This document shows, piece after piece, positions 17,201 to 26,065 of a stretch of DNA of 64,000 nucleotides. The DNA lies in the NCBI RefSeq assembly GCF_001957125.1, contig NZ_MPHJ01000001.1, positions 702,882-766,881 on the forward strand. The letters run 5' to 3'. Positions within the stretch are counted from its first letter, which is position 1. Each line of letters begins with the position of its first letter. The translations under genes and the position numbers were made by a program. The notes under the pieces were generated by a model that worked only from the letters and a program-made list of their open reading frames with translations, was not told the origin of the DNA and did not search any database. This stretch comes from Shewanella sp. UCD-KL12. GTDB taxonomy: Bacteria; Pseudomonadota; Gammaproteobacteria; Enterobacterales; Shewanellaceae.

Positions 17201-17501
17201 TGATTAAGGCGACCCCTATGACGATCAGTATCATGCCGAAAATAGTATCCATGTTAGGTATGCCTCCCTTAATCGCACCGATTAATGCAATCAGCACAAT
17301 TCCCGCGCCACACCAGATAGCGTAAGCCACTGCGGTAGGAATATCTGTGGTGGCTAAAGAGAGAAAATAGAAGGCACTGGCATAGCCGATAGCGCAGCCA
17401 AGGGTTGGCAGTATACGGGTAAAACCATGCGTAGCAGGCAGTAAAGTGGTAGCGATAACCTCAGAGACGATAGCAATGCTGAGATAAAGGTAACTGTTCA
17501 T
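17175..17501 (-). CDS. SMR-family multidrug/guanidinium-type transporter
   Basis: A 108-residue inner-membrane protein with four hydrophobic helices, the standard small multidrug resistance size. The key proton/substrate-coupling Glu is at position 14 (IVSEVIATTLL), and AYAIWCGAG carries the conserved Trp near residue 63. This looks more like the EmrE/Qac branch than a paired-SMR subunit, and only one gene is present. Whether it exports cationic drugs or guanidinium cannot be settled. The C-terminal residues NTDPTC are encoded by the flanking 20-bp repeat. AAAGGAC precedes the start. Confidence 0.9.
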   Translation of the reverse strand: MNSYLYLSIAIVSEVIATTLLPATHGFTRILPTLGCAIGYASAFYFLSLATTDIPTAVAYAIWCGAGIVLIALIGAIKGGIPNMDTIFGMILIVIGVALINMNTDPTC

Positions 17502-17562
17502 CTTAAAGTCCTTTTTATTTCTTTTAATTGTCTATTGCTGGAGTGAAGCTGAAAATCTGTTT

Positions 17563-17594
17563 AAAAAAAGCGGCCCAGCTTTAGAGCAGGGCCG
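17563..17594 (-). terminator. Intrinsic terminator upstream of the SMR gene
   Basis: Read on the minus strand, CGGCCC and GGGCCG form a stem with a 12-nt loop followed by seven T. No gene is seen upstream on that strand (17595-17950), so it may end a leader or small RNA, or act as an attenuator for the transporter 62 bp downstream. The rest of 17600-17950 shows no other clear feature. Confidence 0.7.
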
Positions 17595-17950
17595 AAACAA
17601 GCATATAAATAAAGGGAGAAGCAGAGGACGAATAAACGTTTCTGCAATACCAGACTCGGTAAGCTCTGGTCGACTTCGAGATTGATAATGCCTTGATATT
17701 ATTTATCAGGCACCACTAAGAAAATTGGAAAGCGTTAATCATTAGTTACATGCTGGTAGTTAGCTGAAGCGAGTAAAGTGCTGGCCACTATTTTTTAGTA
17801 AAGAGTTTGTACCGTTTTTGGGGTTAGAAATAACAAATGCAAATTTACTTGTTATCAGCGTTTTCGAGGTTTAGGGTTAATGATACGCATTTATCATAAC
17901 GGACATCACTGCCAAAGCTGGTTGTGATATCGACGCTAGGTGAAATTATT

Positions 17951-19684
17951 ATGGATACACAATTATCCTTTAGGGTTAAGCATTGGCTTGAAAACGATCC
18001 CGATCCTCGGACACAGCAAGAGTTACAGGCGTTACTCGATAGCGGTGATGAGCTGGAGTTACAAAAACGATTCTCAGCAAGATTAGCCTTTGGCACCGCA
18101 GGACTTAGAGGTGTGGTAAAAGCTGGCCCTATGGGGATGAACCGCTTAGTGGTACAGCAAACATCTGCTGGCCTTGGGGCTTATCTTAAGCAGCAAGTCA
18201 GCGACCTTGATACTCGCGGCGTGGTGATAGGGTACGACGGTCGTCATGATTCAAAACAGTTTGCCAAAGACGCTGCTGGTGTGCTTAGTGCAATGGGGAT
18301 TAAGGTCTACCTTACATGTAAAATTGCGCCGACGCCGTTAGTCGCATTTGGTGTTACGCATCTTAATGCAGCTGCTGGCATAGTGGTGACAGCAAGTCAT
18401 AATCCGCCGCAGTATAATGGCTATAAAGTCTACTGGGGCAATGGTGCGCAGATCATCCCACCCCATGATTCAGGTATCGCAGCGTGTATTGATATGGCCG
18501 CCTCTGAGAAGGTTCGTATAGAGTCTCTAGATGAAGCTAAAGCTGGTGGCAAGCTTGTCATGCTCGAAGATGACTTTTATCAAGATTATCGCCAAGGCAT
18601 TAAAGATGCTGCAGTCCTTCAAAACCACACTCAACCTGAACTTGTCAGCCTATCTTATACCGCTATGCATGGTGTTGGCGCCCAGATGGCTGAAACGGTA
18701 TTAAAAGATGCTGGGGTTGATAAGGTTTATTCAGTTGCGGCTCAGCGTGAGCCAGATGGTGATTTTCCAACGGTGAACTTTCCGAACCCTGAAGAGAAAG
18801 GGGCGATGGTTCTTGTTATCGCTGAAGCTAAAAAGCACAATGCTATGCTCGCCTGTGCAAATGATCCCGATGCCGACCGTTTTGCTGTTGCGGTTAGAAC
18901 TGACTTAGGTAAAGAGCCTGGTGAGTATCAAATGTTAACTGGCGATCAGGTTGGCGTACTCTTTGGTCACTACTTGATGAGCCATGCCGCTGCAAATAAC
19001 CGCTTAACCTGCACGACGATTGTCTCCTCAAGCCTTTTATCAAAAATAGCTGCAAGTTTGAATGCCACCTGTTTAACGACATTAACTGGCTTTAAGTGGC
19101 TAACCAATGTGGGTATGGCTGCGCAGAATGACGATAACCGATGTCTTTTTGCCTATGAAGAAGCGCTGGGCTATATGATTGGCTCTATGGTGTGGGATAA
19201 AGATGGATTGTCTGCGTTAGTGGCTTTTGCTCAGTTGACCGCCGAGCTTGCCAGCAAAGGGCAAACGATTTGGGATAGATTAGAAGCTATCTACCGAGAG
19301 CATGGCTTTCATCTTAACGCGCAGGTGAGTATTGCATTAAAACCGACAACCCCCAATATTGGTGAGCACCTGCGTAAAGCATTGCCGACAATCATTGCAG
19401 ATAAGTCTGTACTCAGCACCGACGATATCAGCTGCGGCAAGCGTACTTTTAATGACGGTACAACCGAATCTATCGAGCTACCTGCAAGTGATGTGCTTAT
19501 CTTTAATCTCGAGGGCGGGGCACGTGTCATTGTCAGGCCGTCTGGGACAGAGCCTAAGATAAAGTGTTACTACGAAGTGGTCGAAGCCATGAGTGATACT
19601 GACACGCTGCAAAGTGTTCAAGCACGAGCACAAGTGGTGATGGATAAGTTTATTGCTGCGCATCAAGCATCGTTACCACAATGA
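17951..19684 (+). CDS. Phospho-sugar mutase (PGM/PMM family)
   Basis: A 577-residue alpha-D-phosphohexomutase interconverting sugar 1- and 6-phosphates. The phosphoserine loop VVTASHNPPQYNGYK has S149. The metal-binding loop is CANDPDADRF, the sugar-binding loop is FAYEEALGY and the phosphate-binding loop is VRPSGTEPKIK near the C-terminus. Its length fits the PgcA-like or PGM2-like group (about 570-600) rather than the short ManB type. ATG 17951 is used because AGGTGA lies 7 nt upstream; an in-frame ATG at 17924 lacks a site. A terminator follows at 19744. Confidence 0.9.
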   Translation: MDTQLSFRVKHWLENDPDPRTQQELQALLDSGDELELQKRFSARLAFGTAGLRGVVKAGPMGMNRLVVQQTSAGLGAYLKQQVSDLDTRGVVIGYDGRHDSKQFAKDAAGVLSAMGIKVYLTCKIAPTPLVAFGVTHLNAAAGIVVTASHNPPQYNGYKVYWGNGAQIIPPHDSGIAACIDMAASEKVRIESLDEAKAGGKLVMLEDDFYQDYRQGIKDAAVLQNHTQPELVSLSYTAMHGVGAQMAETVLKDAGVDKVYSVAAQREPDGDFPTVNFPNPEEKGAMVLVIAEAKKHNAMLACANDPDADRFAVAVRTDLGKEPGEYQMLTGDQVGVLFGHYLMSHAAANNRLTCTTIVSSSLLSKIAASLNATCLTTLTGFKWLTNVGMAAQNDDNRCLFAYEEALGYMIGSMVWDKDGLSALVAFAQLTAELASKGQTIWDRLEAIYREHGFHLNAQVSIALKPTTPNIGEHLRKALPTIIADKSVLSTDDISCGKRTFNDGTTESIELPASDVLIFNLEGGARVIVRPSGTEPKIKCYYEVVEAMSDTDTLQSVQARAQVVMDKFIAAHQASLPQ

Positions 19685-19743
19685 GGAGTTTACTTGTCCG
19701 ATAACAAGCTTTAGGACTGGTTTATTGGACTGGGTCGATTGAA

Positions 19744-19774
19744 GTCGCTAGCTGTTTGACTCGCTAGCGACTTT
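19744..19774 (+). terminator. Terminator after phospho-sugar mutase gene
   Basis: GTCGCTAGC pairs with GCTAGCGAC around a 10-nt loop, then TTT. Just upstream at 19693-19708, CTTGTCCGATAACAAG matches the end palindrome of the dispersed repeat family with one mismatch. Confidence 0.7.
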
Positions 19775-19967
19775 CCAAGGCTACAAGTGCACGTATTGCC
19801 TGCAACAGGCTTATGTTTGCTTTGAGCTTGAGACCGCTCTGTCACTCGCCAGTACTTGAGTTAATAGAAAGTATCCCTTTTGCTTTCGTTAACAAAGCAT
19901 GATGTTGATGTTATTATTTAAGTCACTGACATGATGTAACACACTCAATAAAAAGGGATAACAGCTG

Positions 19968-21092
19968 TTGCAGGCTAAAAGCTTACTCTTCCAACTCTCA
20001 CTGCTATCACTTGGTCTTATCGCCTTGGCTCACCTTCAAGTGCAGGCTCAAGAAACGCCACATGCTCAAGGTCAGTCACCTGATGACAATCAAGCTATTG
20101 TGACAGCTAAAGCGGTGGGGCAGGCAGAAGTAAAACCGCCAGAAGAAGAGCCGACAGAAGAGTCTGAGGTGTCGGGAGCTGACGCAAGTCCTGAGCAGGT
20201 CTCTGAAAACAGCTCTTCTGATCGGGTTAGTGAAGAGCCTGATCCCTGTTTAACACAATCTGCTGAAGATACCGCTTTTGATCACGCCTTTGACTACCTT
20301 AATACCAAGTTTTGTCAGCCAGCTATCTGGTTTGACAGCTTCTTTGTTGATGAACGAACCCAAGAGGATGCTCATGCTGGCACTGTAGTGCGCTGGAGCA
20401 ATGATTTTTCCTATTATGGCGTTGAGGGATTTAAGTATCGGGCTCATCTTAATACGCGTTTTAACCTGCCTGGTGTCAATAAGAAGATTAAGGTGATTAT
20501 CGACTCCCAAGGGGAGGATGATCCTTTTGCTTTTTTGAAGGGGCCAGACGATGAAGGCGAGCGTGATATCGGCTTGAGGTATGACTGGTACGCTAAAGAC
20601 AGAGTCAGTTTTAATATAAAGGCAAACTTTAAACCTAAACTAGAGGCGAGGTGGCGCTACACTTATCCCATCTCACAAGATACCATTACCCGACTTACAC
20701 AGAAGATCTATCAAGAGAAAAAGGTGACCGGAGAGTCGACTGAGTTCGATATTGAACACTCTTTTGATGAAGACTTTCTACTTCGTTGGAGCGCAGTCGC
20801 ACAATATGAAAATCGAGATAATGGCTGGGAATTTGGTAGTAGTTTGAATCTCTACCATTACATCAGTAGTAAGCAGGCGCTAAATTATGTTGCCAGCATC
20901 TATGGTGTCGATACCCCCTATCACTATGTTGAAAATGCTCGTATTGCAGTAACCTACCGACAAAATATTCTACGTGACTGGTTATTTTATGAGATCACGC
21001 CTGAATATAACTGGAGTAAAGAGGTAGATAAAGACAGGTTAGATCAAGTCATCATCACATTGAGATTAGAGGTGATGTTTCAAAATATCTAA
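19968..21092 (+). CDS. Hypothetical secreted or outer-membrane protein
   Basis: A 374-residue protein with a signal peptide (hydrophobic stretch, then VQAQE near residue 28). A low-complexity linker of Glu, Pro, Ser and Asp follows (about 30-95), then a region with alternating polar and aromatic residues. The C-terminal half has repeated amphipathic strand patterns (FSYYGVEGFKYRAHL, YFSFN-type segments, VIITLRLEVMFQNI), and the terminal Phe-Gln-Asn-Ile suggests an outer-membrane barrel. Start TTG 19968 follows AAAAAGGGATAAC. The family is not recognised. 19775-19967 holds nothing else clear. Confidence 0.6.
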   Translation: MQAKSLLFQLSLLSLGLIALAHLQVQAQETPHAQGQSPDDNQAIVTAKAVGQAEVKPPEEEPTEESEVSGADASPEQVSENSSSDRVSEEPDPCLTQSAEDTAFDHAFDYLNTKFCQPAIWFDSFFVDERTQEDAHAGTVVRWSNDFSYYGVEGFKYRAHLNTRFNLPGVNKKIKVIIDSQGEDDPFAFLKGPDDEGERDIGLRYDWYAKDRVSFNIKANFKPKLEARWRYTYPISQDTITRLTQKIYQEKKVTGESTEFDIEHSFDEDFLLRWSAVAQYENRDNGWEFGSSLNLYHYISSKQALNYVASIYGVDTPYHYVENARIAVTYRQNILRDWLFYEITPEYNWSKEVDKDRLDQVIITLRLEVMFQNI

Positions 21093-21271
21093 CAAGCAGT
21101 GTCATTTCCCCTTTCGTCATATCTTCTCAATTACCCATTTGTGTAAGCAGTGAAGTCTACTGACACTATGCTGTCAGTAGCCCTGTTTTATGCTTGTTTC
21201 ATCGCTAAGGAATAAAGCATTCATGTCGAATGTTAGCTTAGCTTTTAATAAGCATTTACAAGGAGTTAAAC

Positions 21272-21655
21272 ATGTTACAACAAGCACCGTTAGTCTGGGG
21301 TGAAATAGCTGTCGAGAATATGGATAGAGCCGTTGAGTTTTATGGAAAACATTTTTCTGTCAGCTTTAGACGTGAAACCATGAATGATATGGAGATGGCG
21401 ATTCTTGAAACCGAAGATCAAGAGGCGGCCAGTATAGGTTTAGTTAAACATGAGATGATGAAGCCATCAGCCCATGGTAGTGTGTTATACCTTCACTTGA
21501 GTGAGAAGCTGACGCCATTGGTAGAGAGCATTGCTCAAGCAGGTGTAAAAGTGCTGTTACCTGTCATGCCGATTAAAGAGGGGGAGTGTGGTTTCATTGC
21601 CCTGTTTGAAGACAGTGAAGGTAATACCGTTGGCCTCTGGTCAAAAGACAAGTAG
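21272..21655 (+). CDS. VOC (glyoxalase/bleomycin-resistance) family protein
   Basis: A 127-residue single-module vicinal-oxygen-chelate protein. The beta-alpha-beta-beta-beta pattern is visible: WGEIAVENMDRAVEFYGKHF at the start and GECGFIALFEDSEGNTVGLW at the end, the latter carrying the usual metal-site region. Ligand and reaction are unknown. AAGGAG precedes the ATG. It is on the same strand as the next two genes but separated by about 100 bp. Confidence 0.85.
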   Translation: MLQQAPLVWGEIAVENMDRAVEFYGKHFSVSFRRETMNDMEMAILETEDQEAASIGLVKHEMMKPSAHGSVLYLHLSEKLTPLVESIAQAGVKVLLPVMPIKEGECGFIALFEDSEGNTVGLWSKDK

Positions 21656-21753
21656 CAAATGTTTTAAAAGATTATGCGAGGGAGCCAGCTTGGCTCCTTG
21701 TTGCATGATGTCTAGTGCATTCAGTCAAATGGCTTTAAGGCAAAGGAGAGAAG

Positions 21754-22278
21754 ATGTCAGAGGTTAAGGAAGATAGGGTTTCACCAGTACTTGTTAATCA
21801 AGCGGCGGTTGAGTTAAACGGCTTGGCGGTAAGAACATCTAATCGGGCAGAGCAAGATGTTGCTAGCCAGAAAATTGCCCCCTTGTGGCAGCAGTTTATG
21901 GGACATGAGGCAGTGAAGATGAGCGCATCACCTGTCTATGGCTGCTACTACGATTATGAGTCTGATCATAATGGTGAATTTTCAGTGCTAACGGGCTTAG
22001 CCTCTACAGCGTTAGTCTCTACAGCGTTAGCAGGCTCAGAGCTAGCCAGTAGCGAGTCAGAAGGTGTGGAGTTTGTTGGGCTAACATTAGCTGCCGGTGA
22101 GTATCTACGCTTCAGTGCAGCAGGGGAAATTCCAGCAGTTATTTTTAGCCTTTGGGGGCAGATATGGCACTATTTTGCAGACGCTAATTGCCCGTTTGAA
22201 CGTAGCTATAAGACGGATTATGAATGTTATACCTCTATGGATGGGGTTGATATCTATATTGGTGTGAAACAAAAGTAA
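21754..22278 (+). CDS. GyrI-like effector-binding domain protein
   Basis: A 174-residue protein resembling stand-alone AraC-type effector-binding (GyrI-like) domains, which bind small hydrophobic or cationic ligands. Visible elements: an N-terminal strand (AAVELNGLAVRTSN), then IAPLWQQFMGH, VYGCYYDYESDHNGEFSVLTG, and a final DGVDIYIGVKQK. A stretch of Ala-Ser-Thr repeats (about 88-105) is an unusual insertion. AAGGAGAG precedes the ATG. It lies 54 bp upstream of the WYL regulator and may be co-transcribed with it. Confidence 0.75.
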   Translation: MSEVKEDRVSPVLVNQAAVELNGLAVRTSNRAEQDVASQKIAPLWQQFMGHEAVKMSASPVYGCYYDYESDHNGEFSVLTGLASTALVSTALAGSELASSESEGVEFVGLTLAAGEYLRFSAAGEIPAVIFSLWGQIWHYFADANCPFERSYKTDYECYTSMDGVDIYIGVKQK

Positions 22279-22332
22279 TGTAAGCCGAGTTATTCGTTTT
22301 TTAATCTATAACCATCAATTTCAAGGAAAGTT

Positions 22333-23019
22333 ATGCGCCGAGCGGACCGGTTATTTCAGATAGTTCAAATCCTTCGTAGTCGGCGTTTAACCACCGCGCA
22401 GCAGCTTGCCGAGCGGTTAGAGATATCTACGCGCACCGTATATCGTGACATCCAAGACCTCTGTTTAAGTGGTATTCCAATTGAAGGTGAAGCTGGGGTT
22501 GGTTACCTGCTTCGTCAAGAGGTCAATGTGCCACCACTCATGTTCAATGAAGCTGAGCTTGAGGCGATTCAGGTGGGGATGCGTATGGTGCAGGCTTGGG
22601 GAGGCAGTGAGTTATCTAGCGCTGCTAAACAGGCGATGATAAAGGTTGAAGCTGTATTGCCTGAGCGCTTGCAAGAGTATCAGTCATTGATGTTTGCCCC
22701 CGACTTTTATATCGATAACGATGAATTTAAGTTTCTTGATGTGTTGAGAAAAGCATCAAGATTGCGGGAATACCTCTTGATGGATTATCGCGATGCTAAG
22801 GATGAGTCTAGTCAAAGGGAGATCCGGCCTTTGGCTATCTACTTTTGGAAAGGTATTTGGACTCTGCTGGCTTGGTGTGAGTTAAGAGATGACTTTCGTA
22901 ATTTTCGTGTCGATAGGATAGTTGGCATAACAAACCTTCAGCGACATTTTGCGGTGTCGCCGGGGCAAGAGATGCATGATTACATCGCTATGATGGAAGA
23001 AAAATATGGGAACGATTAG
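22333..23019 (+). CDS. YafY-type HTH/WYL transcriptional regulator
   Basis: A 228-residue DNA-binding regulator. The N-terminal winged helix-turn-helix (about 1-60) has the DeoR/YafY pattern TTAQQLAERLEISTRTVYRDI. A WYL-type sensor domain follows at about 140-200 (LLMDYRDA, IRPLAIYFWKGIWTLLAWCELRDDFRNF). WYL domains sense nucleotides or other small ligands in some regulators; the ligand here is unknown. AAGGAAAG precedes the ATG. The neighbouring effector-binding protein is a possible partner or target. Confidence 0.88.
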   Translation: MRRADRLFQIVQILRSRRLTTAQQLAERLEISTRTVYRDIQDLCLSGIPIEGEAGVGYLLRQEVNVPPLMFNEAELEAIQVGMRMVQAWGGSELSSAAKQAMIKVEAVLPERLQEYQSLMFAPDFYIDNDEFKFLDVLRKASRLREYLLMDYRDAKDESSQREIRPLAIYFWKGIWTLLAWCELRDDFRNFRVDRIVGITNLQRHFAVSPGQEMHDYIAMMEEKYGND

Positions 23020-23083
23020 CACTGATGTTTTATTTCAAGCGCTCTTATTTTAAGTGCTCTTACTTTTATAAGCAGTCTTAGCG

Positions 23084-23392
23084 TTAGCTGAGTACTGGCC
23101 GCATAAAGCTTCGCTCATACCTTAAGATAAATTTGTGCTTTTTAGCGTAGTCAAAGGCAGCAAGACAATCGGTATCTTGAGCCGAGTCATTACGATAGTG
23201 CTCATAAGCCGCAAGGCTTGGAAATGAGAACAGGGCTAATGCGATATCATTAGCGCCTTCGCTGGGTAAAAAGTAGCCATGGTGTTGACCACCAAACTTT
23301 TCAACGAGCGGGATCCAAAGTTTGGCGTAGTGTTCAAACTCCTCAATCATCTCTGGGTTGATGATATATTTCACATGACAGCTGACCTTCAT
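23084..23392 (-). CDS. NIPSNAP family protein
   Basis: A 102-residue dimeric alpha/beta-barrel-type protein of the NIPSNAP family. Conserved features: CHVKYIINPEMIEEFEHYAK at the start, GQHHGYFLPSEGANDIALAL in the middle and the C-terminal FILRYERSFMRPV. Function is not established. The frame continues upstream to 23440, with another ATG at 23425; 23392 is chosen because family similarity begins there, but the Shine-Dalgarno evidence is poor for all three. Confidence 0.8.
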   Translation of the reverse strand: MKVSCHVKYIINPEMIEEFEHYAKLWIPLVEKFGGQHHGYFLPSEGANDIALALFSFPSLAAYEHYRNDSAQDTDCLAAFDYAKKHKFILRYERSFMRPVLS

Positions 23393-23500
23393 GGTCGATG
23401 GTTCCAAGTTGTTTTGTGGCGTCATTGTAGGTAATTCCAATCGGTATTATTGAGTAAAAACGAAAGCTATAAGCTTCTGCTAATGCGTTGCTCTAGGGCT

Positions 23501-24844
23501 TTATTGCACAAACCTTTTGAAGGCTTTGTCGACAGTACCATCTTTGATTGCCAGCTCTAGCCAAGTATCTACATATTCTTTCCAGATAATATCTCGCGGC
23601 ATCAAATACGCTTTACTTGAATAGCTTAATGTTTCTTCTGGCATAGTGGCGCAAAGCTCTGGATGTTTACTCATCTGCAACTGCACCTCTATTTTGTCGG
23701 TTATCATCACATCCGCGCGCTTGGCAATGATCTCATCGAAGATGGTGACATTGCTATCATGTACTGTGACTTTAGCTTGCTGGATATGGGCATCAACAAA
23801 CTTTTGGTTGGTTCCGCCTTTATTAACTATGATGCGAGTGCTGGCTTTGTCTATTTTGGCCAGAGAACTGAATTTAGTGACCTGTTCACAACGGGCTATT
23901 GGTGTTTTGCCATCTTCTAAATAGATATCAGACATCAGGCCTTGCTGCTGTCTGAACAGTTTTTTGGAGATACCACTCATCATAATATCGTATTTATATG
24001 TGGCTAAATCATCGAGCATGCTGTGCCAGCTGGTGGGTAAGAATACGGCTTGAGCACCCAATGAATGAGCCAAATGCTTTGCCAAATCAATATCAATGCC
24101 TGTTACTTGATGACTTGTTTCTTCTGATATTGGCGTCTTATAAAAAGAGAAAGGCTCATAGTCGCCAGTGGTCCCGACATAGAGAATCTTTTGTGCTGTA
24201 ATTCGGTCTAGTTGACTTGGGTATTGCAGAGGATTTATTGAGGTCAGCGCAGCGAAAACTTGTGCCTTGTCATTGATATCTAAGGCTGGTGAAGACAAAC
24301 TTTCATTTAGCAGTGAGAAGTCATGCTCCCCTTGATGACTGGCAATGCTGGCGATAATCTCTCTGCCTAAGCTGATTAACTGTGGGCGTATTTCGGCCAG
24401 TGTGGGCGCCTTTGATTGAGATCCTTGCGCTTGTTTATTCTGGTTGTTTAGTTGTTGGCTTTCCTCCTCTTGTTGCCATTGTTGGTGATAGTGACGTTGA
24501 ATTTTCTTCGCCAGTGCTATTTGTACTTTAAAGAACTGTTCGACCTCTACGGGGTTTAGACCATACTCCTTGGCCATAGCCATGCTTTTATCCAGTACTA
24601 ACCTGTCTCGTTCTAGTACTTCGATAGGGATCTGGTGTTGCCATTTATAGCGGGCAACGGCTTTCATATAGCCTAGGCGAGTGTTGATCTGGGTATAAAG
24701 CAGCTGGTTATTGGCCTTGGTTTCATTAAGCTGATCATTAGCTGACACGGGCAAGCTTAGCAGGCATATGGCAAAAACTAGCGCAGTAAATAGTGAACGT
24801 GAAGGCAGCGGTTTTATCAGGGTTATGCTCGAAAGTTGTGTCAT
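23501..24844 (-). CDS. Secreted AroQ chorismate mutase fused to PheC-like domain
   Basis: A 447-residue exported protein. The signal peptide ends near LLSLPVSA. Residues about 40-125 match the periplasmic AroQ chorismate mutase pattern (INTRLGYMKAVARYKWQ with catalytic-type Arg and Lys, then VLDKSMAMAKEYGL and FFKVQIALAKKIQ). A Gln-rich linker joins it to a periplasmic solute-binding fold (about 200-447; ILYVGTTGDYEPFSF, GIDIDLAKHLA, YDIMMSGIS). That resembles cyclohexadienyl dehydratase PheC. The fusion would turn chorismate into prephenate and then phenylpyruvate in the periplasm; the second activity is inferred. ATG 24844 gives a normal signal peptide, unlike the longer frame from 24937. 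Confidence 0.8.
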   Translation of the reverse strand: MTQLSSITLIKPLPSRSLFTALVFAICLLSLPVSANDQLNETKANNQLLYTQINTRLGYMKAVARYKWQHQIPIEVLERDRLVLDKSMAMAKEYGLNPVEVEQFFKVQIALAKKIQRHYHQQWQQEEESQQLNNQNKQAQGSQSKAPTLAEIRPQLISLGREIIASIASHQGEHDFSLLNESLSSPALDINDKAQVFAALTSINPLQYPSQLDRITAQKILYVGTTGDYEPFSFYKTPISEETSHQVTGIDIDLAKHLAHSLGAQAVFLPTSWHSMLDDLATYKYDIMMSGISKKLFRQQQGLMSDIYLEDGKTPIARCEQVTKFSSLAKIDKASTRIIVNKGGTNQKFVDAHIQQAKVTVHDSNVTIFDEIIAKRADVMITDKIEVQLQMSKHPELCATMPEETLSYSSKAYLMPRDIIWKEYVDTWLELAIKDGTVDKAFKRFVQ

Positions 24845-24954
24845 TAGCGAATAGGCCAAAATTGAGTGAAAGTAACTATGCCGACTATATGGGTAAATAC
24901 TAATAAATGGTATAACTAAGAGGATTAATAGTCGCAATTAATTTGTGCGGCAAA

Positions 24955-25380
24955 ATGTCTAACGTGAGTAATAACTGTATGGGATCAAAAAATATTATTA
25001 TTTTTGATGGGGTGTGTAACCTTTGTAATAGTGCAGTCAATTTCATCATTAAACGAGATCCTCAGCAGCACTTCTGTTTTGCGCCTATGCAAGGTGAGGC
25101 AGCTCAAGACTTGATGGCTAAATATGCGCTTGAGGATGAGTTCGGTGACAGCTTGTTTTTAATTAAACAAGGTAGCTGTTACAAACGCAGTGATGCCGTG
25201 CTAGAGATCTGTAAGGATCTATCTGGAGCTTGGAAGTTATTGTTAATTTTTAAGTTGTTGCCCACTTCATTTAGCGATCTGTTTTATAACTGGCTTGGAC
25301 GGCGGCGTTATTCGCTTTTTGGTAAGCGTGATGCTTGTATGCTGCCAACTGCTGAGCTAACTGACAGGTTTCTAGGTTAA
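24955..25380 (+). CDS. DCC-family thiol-disulfide oxidoreductase (DUF393)
   Basis: A 141-residue protein with the family's DGVCNLC motif (D-x2-C-x2-C) near the N-terminus, a predicted thioredoxin-like redox site. It also has the typical GDSLFLIKQG and YSLFGKRDACMLP C-terminal segments. The start is uncertain among TTG 24943, ATG 24955 and ATG 24979. It is divergent from the chorismate mutase fusion. Physiological partners are unknown. Confidence 0.85.
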   Translation: MSNVSNNCMGSKNIIIFDGVCNLCNSAVNFIIKRDPQQHFCFAPMQGEAAQDLMAKYALEDEFGDSLFLIKQGSCYKRSDAVLEICKDLSGAWKLLLIFKLLPTSFSDLFYNWLGRRRYSLFGKRDACMLPTAELTDRFLG

Positions 25381-25447
25381 GAGCAGCACCTAGTGCAAAC
25401 AAGCGTTAAAGATAAGCATCATAAATACATATTAAAGAGACATATTG

Positions 25448-26065
25448 ATGGAAAATACTCAAAATCGCCTTGCTCACTGTCAGTTTTCCTCATCAAGGCT
25501 AGATGTTTCTGCTTGTCCTAACCTTGTCCAATATGATGCATTTGATGAGTTGGCGCGCAGTGTTATCGAGATTCTCACGCCAAATGTGACGACAAGCTTG
25601 CCGCCTGGCTGGGATAATATTCACTCCCTTGAGCAAGCTAAGTCATGGCTCAAAGACAGAGTAGAAGAGTGCACTTGCTTGCTAGTACGTAAGCGAGAAA
25701 GCGGTCAAGTAATAGGGTTTATCTTCTTGTACTCTGAACATAACGGCGCTGAGCCGTTAACACTTCATTTAGGCTATCTCATTGCTGAGACAGAATGGGG
25801 TCAAGGCTTTGCGAGTGAAATTATTCAGGCGCTGGTGCAGTGGCTCAAAAGTTTAGCGAAAGAGAGCCAAACCAAGCAAGATTTGCCCTCAATAAGAGGC
25901 ATCATTGGCGGCGTTGAAAGCAGTAACTTGGCCTCGATAGCAGTGCTAGTAAAAAATGGGTTTAGTCTGTGCGAGCAAGCATCTACCTCTATTGATGAAG
26001 AAGAGGACCTAGTGCACGCCGCTGATGGAGCCAGTACACAGGCCTTTTATCAAATCATTTTTTAA
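25448..26065 (+). CDS. GNAT family N-acetyltransferase (RimJ/RimL-like)
   Basis: A 205-residue cytosolic acetyltransferase. The GNAT pattern is visible as VIGFIFLY, LTLHLGYLIAETEWGQGFASEI (pyrophosphate loop near GQGFAS) and ESSNLASIAVLVKNGF. ATG 25448 is chosen over the adjacent TTG; AAAGAGA lies upstream. Its 3' end overlaps the convergent decarboxylase gene by 4 bp. The substrate is unknown. Confidence 0.82.
   Translation: MENTQNRLAHCQFSSSRLDVSACPNLVQYDAFDELARSVIEILTPNVTTSLPPGWDNIHSLEQAKSWLKDRVEECTCLLVRKRESGQVIGFIFLYSEHNGAEPLTLHLGYLIAETEWGQGFASEIIQALVQWLKSLAKESQTKQDLPSIRGIIGGVESSNLASIAVLVKNGFSLCEQASTSIDEEEDLVHAADGASTQAFYQIIF

Noticed and set aside
17595..17760. Guanidine (ykkC-type) riboswitch before the SMR gene
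   Set aside because: A terminator and a small hairpin are present, but I could not find the conserved core motifs of guanidine riboswitches.
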